Positions 45,318 through 55,400 of a stretch of DNA of 64,000 nt are shown in pieces. Positions within the stretch are counted from its first letter, which is position 1. Each line of letters starts with the position of its first letter. The notes beneath the pieces were generated by a model. It was not told the origin of the DNA and did no database searches. It saw only the letters and a program-made list of their open reading frames with translations. The translations under genes and the position numbers were made by a program. The DNA comes from Pseudobdellovibrionaceae bacterium (GTDB lineage: Bacteria; Bdellovibrionota; Bdellovibrionia; Bdellovibrionales; UBA1609): positions 310,001 to 374,000 of the forward strand of contig JACKAM010000002.1 of the NCBI GenBank assembly GCA_020635075.1, written 5' to 3'.

Positions 45318-46249
45318 GCTTTCCTCCAGTACAAGGGCATGGGCAGTGTATCCAGTCTTGAGATCAACCCGTGTTGACCTTCTGGCAGCATTTCCCGGAG
45401 AGTCTCCAAATGGTGGCGGTAAAGATCGATCACCTGTTGGTTCATTCGATCAAAGCTCTCTAACTTTCTTTGGAATTCTTCCACGCCCACCACGTTGAGG
45501 ACAGCTTCCATGGACTCGGCCCTTTTAAGCTCAGCTCTTTGTGTGGAGGACAAATCATGGGCCAGATAGGCGCCAAAAGAATTTAGGTAACCAGATTTTA
45601 GGTCACCCAACACTTCTTTTTTTTCAAAATTGCGCACATTAAAATCCAACAGGTCATCACTTCGTTGAAAAAGAAGGCCCAGCAATTCACCTAACTTCTC
45701 CAATACCTCGTGTAATTTGGGATCATAGTGTTCGTTGGCAATAAAGGGGGCGCGAATACACCACTTGAACAAAGAGGCCGTCTTAAGGCTGTGAACCTGA
45801 TCCAGTTGTCCGATTTGAACATTCCAATCGTGAACCAAAGTATCCTGGATCCACTCCCCCTCCAAAAGGTCCGAGATTATCTCCGCCGTGTACTGAATCA
45901 GGCGCAGATTACCAAAGCGGGAAAGGTTCACCATTACTCGGGCTAAAAGATAGTCCCCTGCCAACACGGCATATTCAGGTGTGTATTTCAGCCATGCTGC
46001 GGTCTTATTCCGTCGCAGAGGAGAGCGGTCAATCAAGTCATCGTGAAGTAAGGATGCGTTGTGGACAAACTCAATGGTTTGCCCGAGCAGACGAACGGTT
46101 TCATCAGGCAAGGAAAGCGGCTCCGAGACCATGCCAATCAACTTGGAGCGAAATCCCTTGCCGGCAGAAAATAAATCATCATACAAGGCACTCAGCTTTG
46201 GCAGATAACTGGGAAAGTCGCTTTCGGAGTAGATCTTATAGTCTTTCAT
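45314..46249 (-). CDS. ispB: Polyprenyl diphosphate synthase
   Basis: The protein has 311 residues from ATG 46249 (a TTG at 46270 adds seven residues). It has the first Asp-rich motif LLHDDLIDRS and the second DDLLD, with GKGFRSKL near the N terminus. It makes the long isoprenoid tail of menaquinone. First gene of ispB-ubiA-rsmJ-transporter, joined by 4-base overlaps. Confidence 0.88.
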   Translation of the reverse strand: MKDYKIYSESDFPSYLPKLSALYDDLFSAGKGFRSKLIGMVSEPLSLPDETVRLLGQTIEFVHNASLLHDDLIDRSPLRRNKTAAWLKYTPEYAVLAGDYLLARVMVNLSRFGNLRLIQYTAEIISDLLEGEWIQDTLVHDWNVQIGQLDQVHSLKTASLFKWCIRAPFIANEHYDPKLHEVLEKLGELLGLLFQRSDDLLDFNVRNFEKKEVLGDLKSGYLNSFGAYLAHDLSSTQRAELKRAESMEAVLNVVGVEEFQRKLESFDRMNQQVIDLYRHHLETLREMLPEGQHGLISRLDTLPMPLYWRKA

Positions 46250-46440
46250 TCTCGCCCTGATTGGTTGCAAAACCTGGAGGCCTTTTTTAACAGAATGACT
46301 CTTGCTGTCAAGGAGAAGTTCCCCCGAAAATCATGCGGAAATTATTGAAACAACTGGGATTTTGCCATCTGCCTTGGCAGTCTCATGAAACTGAGGATAG
46401 ACTGGGGCGTGAGCGGCGCATTACCTAGGAACCAAGAGCT

Positions 46441-46794
46441 ATGACCTTTATCAAAAAACTTCTCACCTTTCTCCGCAATGTGGTCCAAGACGAACGCATT
46501 CCCGCAAGGGACAAAAAGGTGCTATTGGCTCTGATCGCCCTGATCGTCAGCCCGGTGGACATTATTCCGGACTGGATTCCCATACTTGGCTTGGTCGACG
46601 ACTTTGTTCTCGTGGCCATCGTCTTGGACTATTTTTTTGAAGTTCTGGATTCCGAAGTCCTTCTCAGCCACTACCCGTGGGGCATGAAGAGCTTTACGGC
46701 TCTCAGGCAATCCTCCCGACTGATCACCCGCCTGACGCCCCGATCTCTCAAGAATCTGATTTGGAAGTACGAGAGCTCTCCCTACAAAAAATAA
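46441..46794 (+). CDS. YkvA/DUF1232 family membrane protein
   Basis: The protein has 117 residues. The DUF1232 core is clear: RIPARDKKVLLALIALIVSPVDIIPDWIP is the helix plus loop (key residues S-P-x-D-x-I-P-D), followed by LGLVDDFVLV. Function is unknown. The next gene starts 37 bases on. Confidence 0.85.
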   Translation: MTFIKKLLTFLRNVVQDERIPARDKKVLLALIALIVSPVDIIPDWIPILGLVDDFVLVAIVLDYFFEVLDSEVLLSHYPWGMKSFTALRQSSRLITRLTPRSLKNLIWKYESSPYKK

Positions 46795-46830
46795 ATTCCA
46801 ATTGCTTAGGTCATCTACTAGAGTTGACCT

Positions 46831-47079
46831 ATGGCTGAGATTTCGAAACAGGAAATAATTGAAAAGCAGAGGAAATTCCTCCACGATATTTCGTCCCAGC
46901 TAATGATCGCCATGGGCATGGTGGAGACCACCCATGCCCTGTTATCCAGGGATGGCCGCGAGGCTGATGCGGAAAAATTGGAGAAGGCCCGCAAGGCCCT
47001 CACCAGAATGTCTGAAATGCTCAAAGCTCACCGATCTGAAATCAAAAACCTCATGGCAGAAACGAAGAACATCCAATGA
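46831..47079 (+). CDS. Stand-alone histidine-kinase DHp-like protein
   Basis: The protein has 82 residues and is all-helical. FLHDISSQLMIAMGM, with His18, is a HisKA-type H-box, and a second helix (LEKARKALTRMSEM) completes a DHp-like hairpin. There is no HATPase domain. It could be a phosphotransfer protein like Spo0B or an inhibitor of a kinase. It is coupled to the hotdog gene by an ATGA overlap. No clear Shine-Dalgarno precedes the ATG. Confidence 0.65.
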   Translation: MAEISKQEIIEKQRKFLHDISSQLMIAMGMVETTHALLSRDGREADAEKLEKARKALTRMSEMLKAHRSEIKNLMAETKNIQ

Positions 47080-47483
47080 AGTTTTCCCGGCAACTGACAT
47101 GTCATTTTGATCAATGTGATCCCGCCGGGATCATGTTCTATGGCCATGTCTTTACTATTAGCCACCAAACGATCGAGTGTTTTCTTCAACACATTGGCAT
47201 CGGTTGGGAGGAGTGGTTTCGCCACCCCACCTATGCCGTTCCCGTCCGCCACAGCGAAGCCGATTTTACAGTCCCCATTCGCGCGGGTGAAAAGTTCAAA
47301 GCGGTTCTCGAAATCACCAAAATGGGAAAAACCAGCCTCAGCTTTACCGTGACTCTGCAAAACGAGCAGGGACAAGCCTGTGCCGTTATCAAATCAGCCC
47401 ATGTTTTTGTTAACAAATCCGATGGGCAAAAAGCCTCCCTGCCCAGCGAGTTTTCCGAACGTTTGCAGCGCTACCTCACCTAA
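47076..47483 (+). CDS. Hotdog-fold acyl-CoA thioesterase, possibly DHNA-CoA thioesterase
   Basis: The protein has 135 residues. FDQCDPAGIMFYGHVF carries the 4-hydroxybenzoyl-CoA thioesterase signature Asp. The size and pattern match DHNA-CoA thioesterases of cyanobacteria. The convergent men genes begin 278 bases away, and no other menI/menH candidate is in the window, so a role in releasing DHNA from its CoA ester is likely (inference). Confidence 0.75.
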   Translation: MKFSRQLTCHFDQCDPAGIMFYGHVFTISHQTIECFLQHIGIGWEEWFRHPTYAVPVRHSEADFTVPIRAGEKFKAVLEITKMGKTSLSFTVTLQNEQGQACAVIKSAHVFVNKSDGQKASLPSEFSERLQRYLT

Positions 47484-47491
47484 AATTGATT

Positions 47492-47772
47492 GCCCCAATT
47501 AAATGTTGATCTACAAAATCCTTTATCCGTGTGGTCGGTCCTCTGCCGACCATTCTCCGTAAATCCTCACGCGCCTTATCGGCCGCAGGCGCGTCTTCGG
47601 ACTGCGTCAGCGTTGCCGCCGCAGTTCGTTCGGCCGAGCCTATTCCCTTTGGTCACTCAGCCTCCCGCCCTGCGCGACGGCGAGGATTCGGATTCACGGG
47701 AATGGCTCGGCACTCGGACCTTACACAGACAAAGGCAGCCAAAGGTTTTGCAGTCCAACATTTAATTGGGGC
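47492..47772. repeat. 281-bp fold-back element D
   Basis: GCCCCAATTAAATGTTG at 47492-47508 recurs inverted at 47756-47772. Pairing continues with mismatches inward (CTACAAAATCCTTT against the complement of AAAGGTTTTGCAG; CCATTCTCCGTAAATCC against the complement of GGATTCGGATTCACGGGAATGG). Inner TCGGCCG/CGGCCGA arms add a core. It has no gene. It fills the gap between convergent genes, and the menE stop lies in its right arm. Confidence 0.8.
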
Positions 47773-48925
47773 GAAGGAGGATTAATTTTAAGAGTTCAGA
47801 GCGGCGGATTTTGCCGAGGGGGGTTTTGGGAATTTCTGCAACTGTTTTGATTTCTGAAATGCGCTCATAGGGTAAAAGACTGGCGTTGATTCTTTCCAAC
47901 AGAGAGGCTGATTCATTAGTGGCTAAACGGCTGTTTTCCGTGACCAGAATGATTTTGTTTTCTTGGCGAGAATCGGGGATGGCCAGGACTGCAATCTGAC
48001 CGGGATTCAGATCTGAACTCAATTGGGACTCAACAAGACTCTGCAACCGATTGAGGTCCACCAATTCGCCCATCACCTTGACCAGATCATCGGTGCGCCC
48101 AAGAGGCCTCAGGGTTCCGGGTACACTCAGGTCCACTCGATCCTGGCTGTGAAACCAACCATCGCAAAGGGGATTTTGAAACCGAAATCCGCCTGGAGAG
48201 AAAAATAAATAGCCCTGCAACAAAGAGGGAGACGATATCTCTAAACACCCCGCCTCATCTATTCGAGTCTCAACGTGGGGTAAAATCCTGAGAGCCGGAT
48301 AATCCAGATGCTCTAATGAAGACATGGATGCCGTGGCCACTTGCGAGCAACATTCCGTCATGCCGTAAGTGGGAAGGAGCGGCCATCCCAGTTCTCGTCC
48401 ACGAAGATACAAATCCTTAGACAATGAGCCCCCGCCTACGAGAACACCACGCAACGACTCCGGCGCTCGCAGCTGCGATTGCACCAAATCAAAAACCTGG
48501 GTGGGCACCAATGAGGTCCAAGTGGCTTTGCCCTCCCGCACCTGGTTGGTGAATACCTGTGGATTCCACCCCCCTTGGTGGCGGACAACAGAGCTGCCCG
48601 ACAAAAAGGCCCGAGCCCAAATGGAGAGTCCACCAACATGAAAATCGGGAAGACAATGGTACCAAACGTCCGATGCCTTTACTTGCAGATGCTGATTCAC
48701 CGCCTCGGCCGAGGCTAAAAAGGCAGACCGACTCAGAAGGATGATCTTTTTTTCCTGGGACTCCGTCGTTCCCGAACTCATCACGCCAATGGCCTGATGA
48801 GCTTGATCACAGGCAAAAAAGCTCTGCTCCAGTAGATCTGTTTCGTTCTTCGATAGCCGCGGATTTAAGAACAATTGGGCACCGTTGCCCTGCCAGTCAA
48901 TGGGCCCTAAAGACATTCCGTCCAC
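47762..48925 (-). CDS. menE: o-Succinylbenzoate-CoA ligase MenE
   Basis: The protein has 387 residues, short for the family. The AMP-forming ligase motifs are SSGTTESQEKKIILLSR (P-loop; key residues SSGTTE), PTYGMTECCSQ, WFHSQDRVD, GRTDDLVKVMGE, and TPLGKIRR near the end. It activates o-succinylbenzoate in menaquinone synthesis. It overlaps menC by 19 bases; GTG 48925 or ATG 48916 may be the start. The stop codon falls in the end of fold-back element D. Confidence 0.88.
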   Translation of the reverse strand: MDGMSLGPIDWQGNGAQLFLNPRLSKNETDLLEQSFFACDQAHQAIGVMSSGTTESQEKKIILLSRSAFLASAEAVNQHLQVKASDVWYHCLPDFHVGGLSIWARAFLSGSSVVRHQGGWNPQVFTNQVREGKATWTSLVPTQVFDLVQSQLRAPESLRGVLVGGGSLSKDLYLRGRELGWPLLPTYGMTECCSQVATASMSSLEHLDYPALRILPHVETRIDEAGCLEISSPSLLQGYLFFSPGGFRFQNPLCDGWFHSQDRVDLSVPGTLRPLGRTDDLVKVMGELVDLNRLQSLVESQLSSDLNPGQIAVLAIPDSRQENKIILVTENSRLATNESASLLERINASLLPYERISEIKTVAEIPKTPLGKIRRSELLKLILLRPN

Positions 48926-49899
48926 TCACAGTCGTCCAACTGCTGACTAAAACCAATGCCCACATCGTCGGTTCCCAACTGCAAGTAACCATCCGTAAAG
49001 ATTCCGTCGTCAAAGGCAGTCGGATGATAAATGGGTCGACTTTCAAATCCACCGGCCTCCACCTTCTGCGGGTTAATGCCATAAAAGTTCATGGCGTAAG
49101 CCAAAGCCATCATTCGCCCAACCGGGTGATCCATGGCATGGGTGAACACCCAGCGTTTTTGGCCAAACAGATCGGCACACTTTTCAATATCTTCACCTGA
49201 GTTGCGCACAGGCTTGATCACCAGGACATCGGCACCGCTCAGGTCCTGATCCCAGCGCAACTCCTGATCCAAGGCCATGGGAATGCCCCATTTATCTCGA
49301 AAGGCCTTCCACTGATCAGGATCATAGGGAAAGGGGTCCTCAAAAAAATCGATGCAGGGGAGAAAATCTTGGCCCAATCCAGAAATCCACTGACTTAAAC
49401 TCTCGGGGTCTCCCGTCAGATTAAAATCAAGCCGGAGCTTCATGTCTTCGGGTAAGACTGATATCAATCGCCTTAAAAAATGACCGGCCTCCTCCAGATT
49501 AGGTCCCACTTTGAGCTTAATAACGGCGTACCCTTGGTTGGAAATATCATTGAGAAGAGGCAGAGAAAAATTCTCCCAATCGGGTAAAGTGTAATGACTG
49601 GACAACACGGGTTCAGTGGGGAAGAGACTTTCACCTTTACTCCGTGCCCCTGCATCCCAGCGCGCCAACTCAAGGGAACGGGCCAACAGTGGGCTGGGCC
49701 GATCCTTCTGCAGTCCCTCTAGCTGAATGTAAGCCGGGTCATCTCCAAACTCAGGCCACGGATGACAGTCGGCATAGCCGAGGCCAGCATCAGAAAACTC
49801 AACCTTTAATAAAAACCCCTGGCGCGGAGATGGGTCTTTGGACTTGGCATTTAAGGCAAAAAGGGGATTCAGAGTGTAGGGCGAGTACCAAACCTTCAT
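48907..49899 (-). CDS. menC: o-Succinylbenzoate synthase MenC
   Basis: The protein has 330 residues. Enolase-superfamily residues are visible: KLK (acid/base Lys pair) in AVIKLKVGPN, metal ligands in LRLDFN, FFEDPF and LDQEL, and Lys in VIKPVRNSG. It dehydrates SHCHC to o-succinylbenzoate. Its ATG overlaps the menA stop by four bases. Confidence 0.9.
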   Translation of the reverse strand: MKVWYSPYTLNPLFALNAKSKDPSPRQGFLLKVEFSDAGLGYADCHPWPEFGDDPAYIQLEGLQKDRPSPLLARSLELARWDAGARSKGESLFPTEPVLSSHYTLPDWENFSLPLLNDISNQGYAVIKLKVGPNLEEAGHFLRRLISVLPEDMKLRLDFNLTGDPESLSQWISGLGQDFLPCIDFFEDPFPYDPDQWKAFRDKWGIPMALDQELRWDQDLSGADVLVIKPVRNSGEDIEKCADLFGQKRWVFTHAMDHPVGRMMALAYAMNFYGINPQKVEAGGFESRPIYHPTAFDDGIFTDGYLQLGTDDVGIGFSQQLDDCEWTECL

Positions 49900-50783
49900 G
49901 TAAGAATGAGTCCTAAACTGAGCTGTAGCCCAAACAATAGGTGAATCAATCCCGCCCGAGCTAGGAACGAATTAAAAACCGGCCCGGGTTCATTCTGTTG
50001 TACCCCTTTTACCACTCCCCATGCAAGTGGTGCCACCACAAGGGGCAAAAGGGCCGCGGCCCAATGACCTTTGATGAGCCAGTAGCCTGAAAGAATAAAG
50101 CTGGCCAACATCAGCAAAGTGATTTCTGCACGAGCAAACCTCACTCCAAATCGCACAGCGAGAGTCTTTTTGTTCACTTTCTTGTCTTGGTTCACGTCGC
50201 GGAGGTTGTTGATGGCAATCAACACGGTGGCCAGTAAACCCACCTGACTTCCCGCCACCCAAACCTCCTGATCAAAGCGTCCGGTATGGAGAAAGTAAAC
50301 TCCGCCGACCGCCACCCAGCCAAAAAACAGGATCACAAACAAATCTCCCAGGCCCTTATAGGCCAAGGGGAAGGGCCCACCCGTATAGGCGTAGCCAAAA
50401 AACAAAGACACCAGGCCAATGCCGACGATGACCCAACCGCCTTCCATGACCAGCGGTATTCCACACAAGACCGCCAAGACAAAACTCAAAGCTCCAGCCA
50501 ACATCACCCCTTTTTCGGAAATCAATCCGGACTGGGTCACCCGTTGGGGACCCAAGCGTTCCTCGGTGTCAGCACCCTTTTTGAAATCCAGCGCATCGTT
50601 AAACAGGTTGGTCCCCACTTGAATAAACAGGGCACCCAAAACCGCCCACAGACTCATCCACAGGTTAGTGTCCCCTGCCACACGAAAAGCCAGAGCCGTC
50701 CCAACAAGGACGGGCACCACAGCCGCCGTCAAAGTTTTGGGGCGAAAAGCCAATAACCATGGTTTTAGGACGAGTGTGCTCAT
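49896..50783 (-). CDS. menA: 1,4-Dihydroxy-2-naphthoate polyprenyltransferase MenA
   Basis: The protein has 295 residues and eight to nine helices. The UbiA motif NLFNDALDFKKGAD and the second NNLRDVNQDKKVNKKTLA fit MenA. RPKTLTAAVVPVLVGTALA near the start is the MenA-type N terminus. It prenylates DHNA to demethylmenaquinone. It lies between menB (32 bases upstream) and menC. Confidence 0.9.
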   Translation of the reverse strand: MSTLVLKPWLLAFRPKTLTAAVVPVLVGTALAFRVAGDTNLWMSLWAVLGALFIQVGTNLFNDALDFKKGADTEERLGPQRVTQSGLISEKGVMLAGALSFVLAVLCGIPLVMEGGWVIVGIGLVSLFFGYAYTGGPFPLAYKGLGDLFVILFFGWVAVGGVYFLHTGRFDQEVWVAGSQVGLLATVLIAINNLRDVNQDKKVNKKTLAVRFGVRFARAEITLLMLASFILSGYWLIKGHWAAALLPLVVAPLAWGVVKGVQQNEPGPVFNSFLARAGLIHLLFGLQLSLGLILT

Positions 50784-50815
50784 GATTGATCTCTTAGCCT
50801 GGCACTAAAGTCCAC

Positions 50816-51640
50816 TTATGGCAGGCGGGGGAACTTAGAAAAATCTGGTGGTCGCTTTTCGACGAAGGCATTTTTGCCTTCTTTTGCCTCTTCACTCATG
50901 TAGTAAAGAAGAGTGGCGTTGCCAGCCATATCCAATAGCCCCATTTGTCCATCACAGTCGGCATTCATGGCCGACTTCAGACAACGAATCGCCAATGGCG
51001 AGTGGACCATAATCTCGCGACACCATTTAAGAGTTTCCTCTTCCAACTGATCTACAGGAACAACGGTATTGACCAAGCCCATTTCCAAAGCCTGCTGGGC
51101 ATCGTACTGGCGACACAAATACCAAATTTCGCGGGCCTTCTTTTGACCGACGATGCGGGCCAAATAGGAGCTACCAAGACCGCCATCAAAGGAGCCGACC
51201 TTGGGACCGGTTTGTCCAAAGCGAGCGTTGTCACCAGCGATGGTCAAATCACAAACCACATGAAGAACATGACCACCACCTACAGCGTATCCTGCGACCA
51301 TGGCGATCACGGGCTTGGGGATGGAACGGATTTGCTTTTGTAGGTCCAAAACATTCAGGCGAGGAACACCGTCACCACCCACATAACCCGCATGACCGCG
51401 AACTTTTTGATCGCCCCCGGCACAGAAGGCCTCTTTGCCTTCACCGGTGAGAATCACGACGCCAATGCGCGAGTCTTCGCGGCAAACTTCAAAGGCGTCT
51501 TTGAGTTCCATCACCGTCTGTGGCCGAAAAGCATTGCGCACTTCTGGGCGATTGATGGTGACTTTGGCAATGCCGTCCTCGGTCGCTTCCAGTTTGATGT
51601 CGGTGTATTCCTTAATGGGCGTCCAAGACTCCTTTGCCAT
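50816..51640 (-). CDS. menB: 1,4-Dihydroxy-2-naphthoyl-CoA synthase MenB
   Basis: The protein has 274 residues with GAGGA before the ATG. MenB-specific stretches include AFCAGGDQKVRG, AGYAVGGGHVLH, QTGPKVGSFDGG and a C-terminal EKRPPDFSKFPRLP. It closes the second ring to DHNA-CoA. First gene of menB-menA-menC-menE; menD, menF and ubiE are not in the window. Confidence 0.95.
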   Translation of the reverse strand: MAKESWTPIKEYTDIKLEATEDGIAKVTINRPEVRNAFRPQTVMELKDAFEVCREDSRIGVVILTGEGKEAFCAGGDQKVRGHAGYVGGDGVPRLNVLDLQKQIRSIPKPVIAMVAGYAVGGGHVLHVVCDLTIAGDNARFGQTGPKVGSFDGGLGSSYLARIVGQKKAREIWYLCRQYDAQQALEMGLVNTVVPVDQLEEETLKWCREIMVHSPLAIRCLKSAMNADCDGQMGLLDMAGNATLLYYMSEEAKEGKNAFVEKRPPDFSKFPRLP

Positions 51641-51791
51641 GCCTGCAAATCCTCGGTTTTAGATGTGAATAGACGACCTGTGCTATAGCGCAAAATAATC
51701 GAGGGGACCAGTAGTTTTGCCCACCAAAAACCCCTACTGGAAAGGACTTGCCGTCAAGAGAGCACTCCTCCGAGGGATTTTATGCGATGCG

Positions 51792-52460
51792 CTATTTGCC
51801 CTGAGTAGCCCCCATAAAGCGGGCCTGGTCTTTGCCGTGAGTTTGCAGATAGGCCAAGGTGGCCTCTACATGCAAACGGATCAAATGACGGATGCGATCC
51901 GGGGCGATGTCGGGATTGGATTGGCAGGCCTTCTTCATGTAGGACGTGCTGTGCATAAGCGCCCAATGGGCAATGCTTGAAAACAACACCCGAACGGCCC
52001 AAAACTTTCCGGCCTCACACACTTCTTCCCCCAGTTCTTTTTCAATCACGGCCAGCATAATCTCACCACCTGGTGGTCCGACTCGTCTGGGGTTGGCGCA
52101 AAAGGCCTCCATCTCACCTTCAGGTTCAGGAATGGAGTCAGACAGAATGAGCTTAAAGGTATTTTTGACCATATCGCCATTTTTGAGCATCAGATCAAAA
52201 ACTTTCAGGCAAAACTGCACCAGGCTGTCCTCCTGTGCGGCAATGGCCTTCATGTCTTCAGACAAACGGTTGTGAGCCATCTCGTAGATTTGCCAATAAA
52301 GACTCTGTTTGTTCTTAAAATGATAGTTAATGGCCGCGATATTCACTTCAGCCTTGCCCGCAATGTCGCGGATCGAAGTCCCTTCGTAGCCGTAACGGGC
52401 AAATAAATGGCTGGCGACTTCGAGAATTTTCAGTCTTGTTTCGCAAGCATCCTTGGTCAT
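51792..52460 (-). CDS. TetR-family repressor of the efflux operon
   Basis: The protein has 222 residues. The N-terminal HTH has ILEVASHLFARYGYEGTSIRDIA and AAINYHFKNKQSLYW (shown by key groups), as in TetR/CerR_C-type regulators. A C-terminal ligand domain follows. It overlaps the RND gene by four bases at the end of the operon, so it is probably autoregulatory through the palindromes at 57136 and 57191. Confidence 0.9.
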   Translation of the reverse strand: MTKDACETRLKILEVASHLFARYGYEGTSIRDIAGKAEVNIAAINYHFKNKQSLYWQIYEMAHNRLSEDMKAIAAQEDSLVQFCLKVFDLMLKNGDMVKNTFKLILSDSIPEPEGEMEAFCANPRRVGPPGGEIMLAVIEKELGEEVCEAGKFWAVRVLFSSIAHWALMHSTSYMKKACQSNPDIAPDRIRHLIRLHVEATLAYLQTHGKDQARFMGATQGK

Positions 52461-55400
52461 GGCGACACCTCTTTGATGGTTTCGGTGACCACGGGCGAAT
52501 GAGATCTCACTCGATCACCCCCTTGCTCTTCCACAGAATCTTTCCTCCCAATCAGGCGGCCGCCCAGTCGACCAATATCTTCGATAATCGCATAAGCGGC
52601 TGGTACCCAAATGAGGGTTAGAATCGTACCGCTCGTCAATCCCCAGGCCATCGCCAATGTCATGGGGATCAAAATAGCGTCGGAGCCGCCAATTCCGTAG
52701 GCCGTCGGCAATAGTCCACTGATGGTCGTCAGTGAACTCACAACAACGGCGCGAAGTCTTAGTCCTGAAGCCTCGACCAGCACATCCTCCAATGACAGGG
52801 ATTTGTCCTGGCGCAATTCATCGATAAAGGTAATGAGCACAATGCCTGAGTTGACGATGATGCCACCCAATCCAATCATACCTATCATGGCCAGAAAGCT
52901 AATGGGCCTGCCATGGAGAGCAAAGGCAATGGAAAAGCCCACCAGCCCCAAAGGAATAGTGGTCATGATCACGCCTGGGCGCAAATACGAATTAAACAGG
53001 AAAACCAGAAGGGCAAAAATTCCAATGAGCGATAGCCCTAAAGCATTCCACAAGCTGTCCATGGATTCCCTGGTATTCTCAGCTTCGCCGCCAAATACCA
53101 GAGAGACATCCTTGTGTTGGTTGCGAAGCCCCGCAAAGATCTCCTCCATTTTCTTATTGGCCTCGATGGCTGTAATCACAGCGTCATCGATGTCCCCTGT
53201 AACGGTCTTGCTGCGCTTGTAATCAAAGCGCTTAATCTGTGGAGAACCGGTCTGCTTACGAAAAGTGGCGATGCTGCCTAAGGGAATCAAATTCCCTTGG
53301 CGGTCCATCACCTTCAGCTTCTCCAAATCCTCTAGGTCTCGGCGAAACTCCGGTCTGAACTGAACGCGAAGATCCACCTTTTTATTGTTCAAGTTGACGT
53401 TGGAAACTGCCTTGCCTTGGACAGCAGCCCTGACCGTATCACCGATCATCTTCACCTCAAGGCCAAGTCGATCGGCCTTGGGGTAGTCAATCTCTACGTA
53501 AACCTCATCATCACCAATCACATCGTCCGCACGCATATCGCGAACACCCTCAATCTTACTCATTTCCTCGATGACCTTGGTGACCACTTGGTTGAGGCTT
53601 TCCGCATTGTTCGAGCGGAAAGTACCATTGATGGGCTCTCCCACCGGAGGTCCATTGACCATAGCCTCAAAGGTCACATCGGCCCGGCTGTCAAACTTCA
53701 GGGCACGAAGCTTGGCCAACATCTCGGTGTGTTTGATGTTATTTTTGGCGTACTCGTCCACATACATGGTGATAAAGCCCACCGTGTTGCCGGATTTGCC
53801 TTTGGGGTCAGAAGGCCCCACCTGCACCGTGCCTGTGCGGGCCACGGCGTGGAGCATATGCTCGCCAATGGCCTCTTTGGACTTAACTGAAACCTCTGCT
53901 AATACCTTGTCGGTAATTTCTAGCTGGGTGCCTTTTGGGGCTTCAATTCGAGCAATATAAATTTCGGTCTGATCGGCCGGGAACAACACCATCTTATTAA
54001 AGACGGTCATCAATACAATCGACCCCACAAGACCAACCGTAAAAATACCCAAAGCAATGTATCGGTGCTGGACCGTCCAGCGCACGATTTTCTTGAATGG
54101 CTTGACGGCTTTGGTTTCAAACCAGTCTTTGGATTCCTCTTTAAACTTGTCCCGCTCCGAGCTTGAGCTGACCAGACGCATAGGAAGAAGGAAAAAACTC
54201 TCACCCAAGCTCACAATCAGGGCGACACTCACCACAATGGGAATGTACTTGATAAACTGCCCCATAATGCCGGTTGTTACCAACATGGGCAAAAAGGCTG
54301 CAATTGTCGTAAAAACGGTGGCTGAAATAGGTAGAGCCAATTGGCGAATCGATTTGAGGGCCGCCTCTTTGGCATCCAAACCTTCAGAGCGCCTAAGACG
54401 AGTGAAGTTCTCACTGATAACCACACTGTTATCGACCAGCATTCCAAGGGCAATGACCTGAGCAAGTATGGTCACGGCGTTAAGGTTCATATCAAAGATG
54501 GGCATGAAACCCAAGGAAGCCATCACCGCGATCGGCAAAGACAAAGAAGCCACAAAGCCAATTTTGCCGGGCAAAAAGATCATCAAAAAAACAATCACCA
54601 ACACCAGTCCACTCACTGCATTCGAAGTGAGCACCTCTAAGCGGTTTTTCACCCGTTGGGATTCATTGTTAAAGATGGTGAATTCAAACTGATCTCCGTA
54701 CTTCTCTCGAAAGTCGCCAACTTTCTCGTCAATCAGTTTCACCATGGCAATGGTGTCGGCCCCACCCTTTTTGAGGACGGTCAGAAGAGTCGCTTCCCGG
54801 CCGTTATAACGGGTCAAAATGCGGGCGTCTTCTTCCCCGTCTTCGACCGTGGCCACATCTTTCAAAAAGATCTGTTGGCCGGAGAAATTCGATCGGATCA
54901 AGACATTAGCCAACTCTTCGCGGTCACGAATACGACCCTCAATGCGCAGCAAATCCTGAGTCTCACCTTTTTTAAGTGAGCCTCCAGGGACATTGATATT
55001 GCGAGCCTGGAGCTTACCCAGGACTTCATCCACCCCAATGTGCAGGGCGCGCATGCGGGCTGGATCAAGAATCACGTTAAACTGACGCTTCTTGTAGCCG
55101 TCCTGCCTCACACTTAGAATCGTCTTCACGTCTTCCAGGTCTTCTTTCAAAAGATCCGCAACCAAATCCCTCTGGCGATTTACATTGCTGCCAATAATCG
55201 CCAATTCCACAACCGGGAACTCTTCCGATTTGATTTCTAAAAAAGTGGGCCGCTCGCGGAGATCGGGGGGGAGATCATTCACGCGGTCCACTGCCCGCTG
55301 AAGATCTGCCATCACCTCCGGCACATTCACGTTGTCGATATCAGCGCGAATCAGAATTTTACTAAGGCCCGCCTGGCTGACCGAGCGCACATCCTTAATT

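Noticed and set aside
53417..53890. 157-residue ORF opposite the RND gene
   Set aside because: A shadow of the transporter gene with no independent signal.
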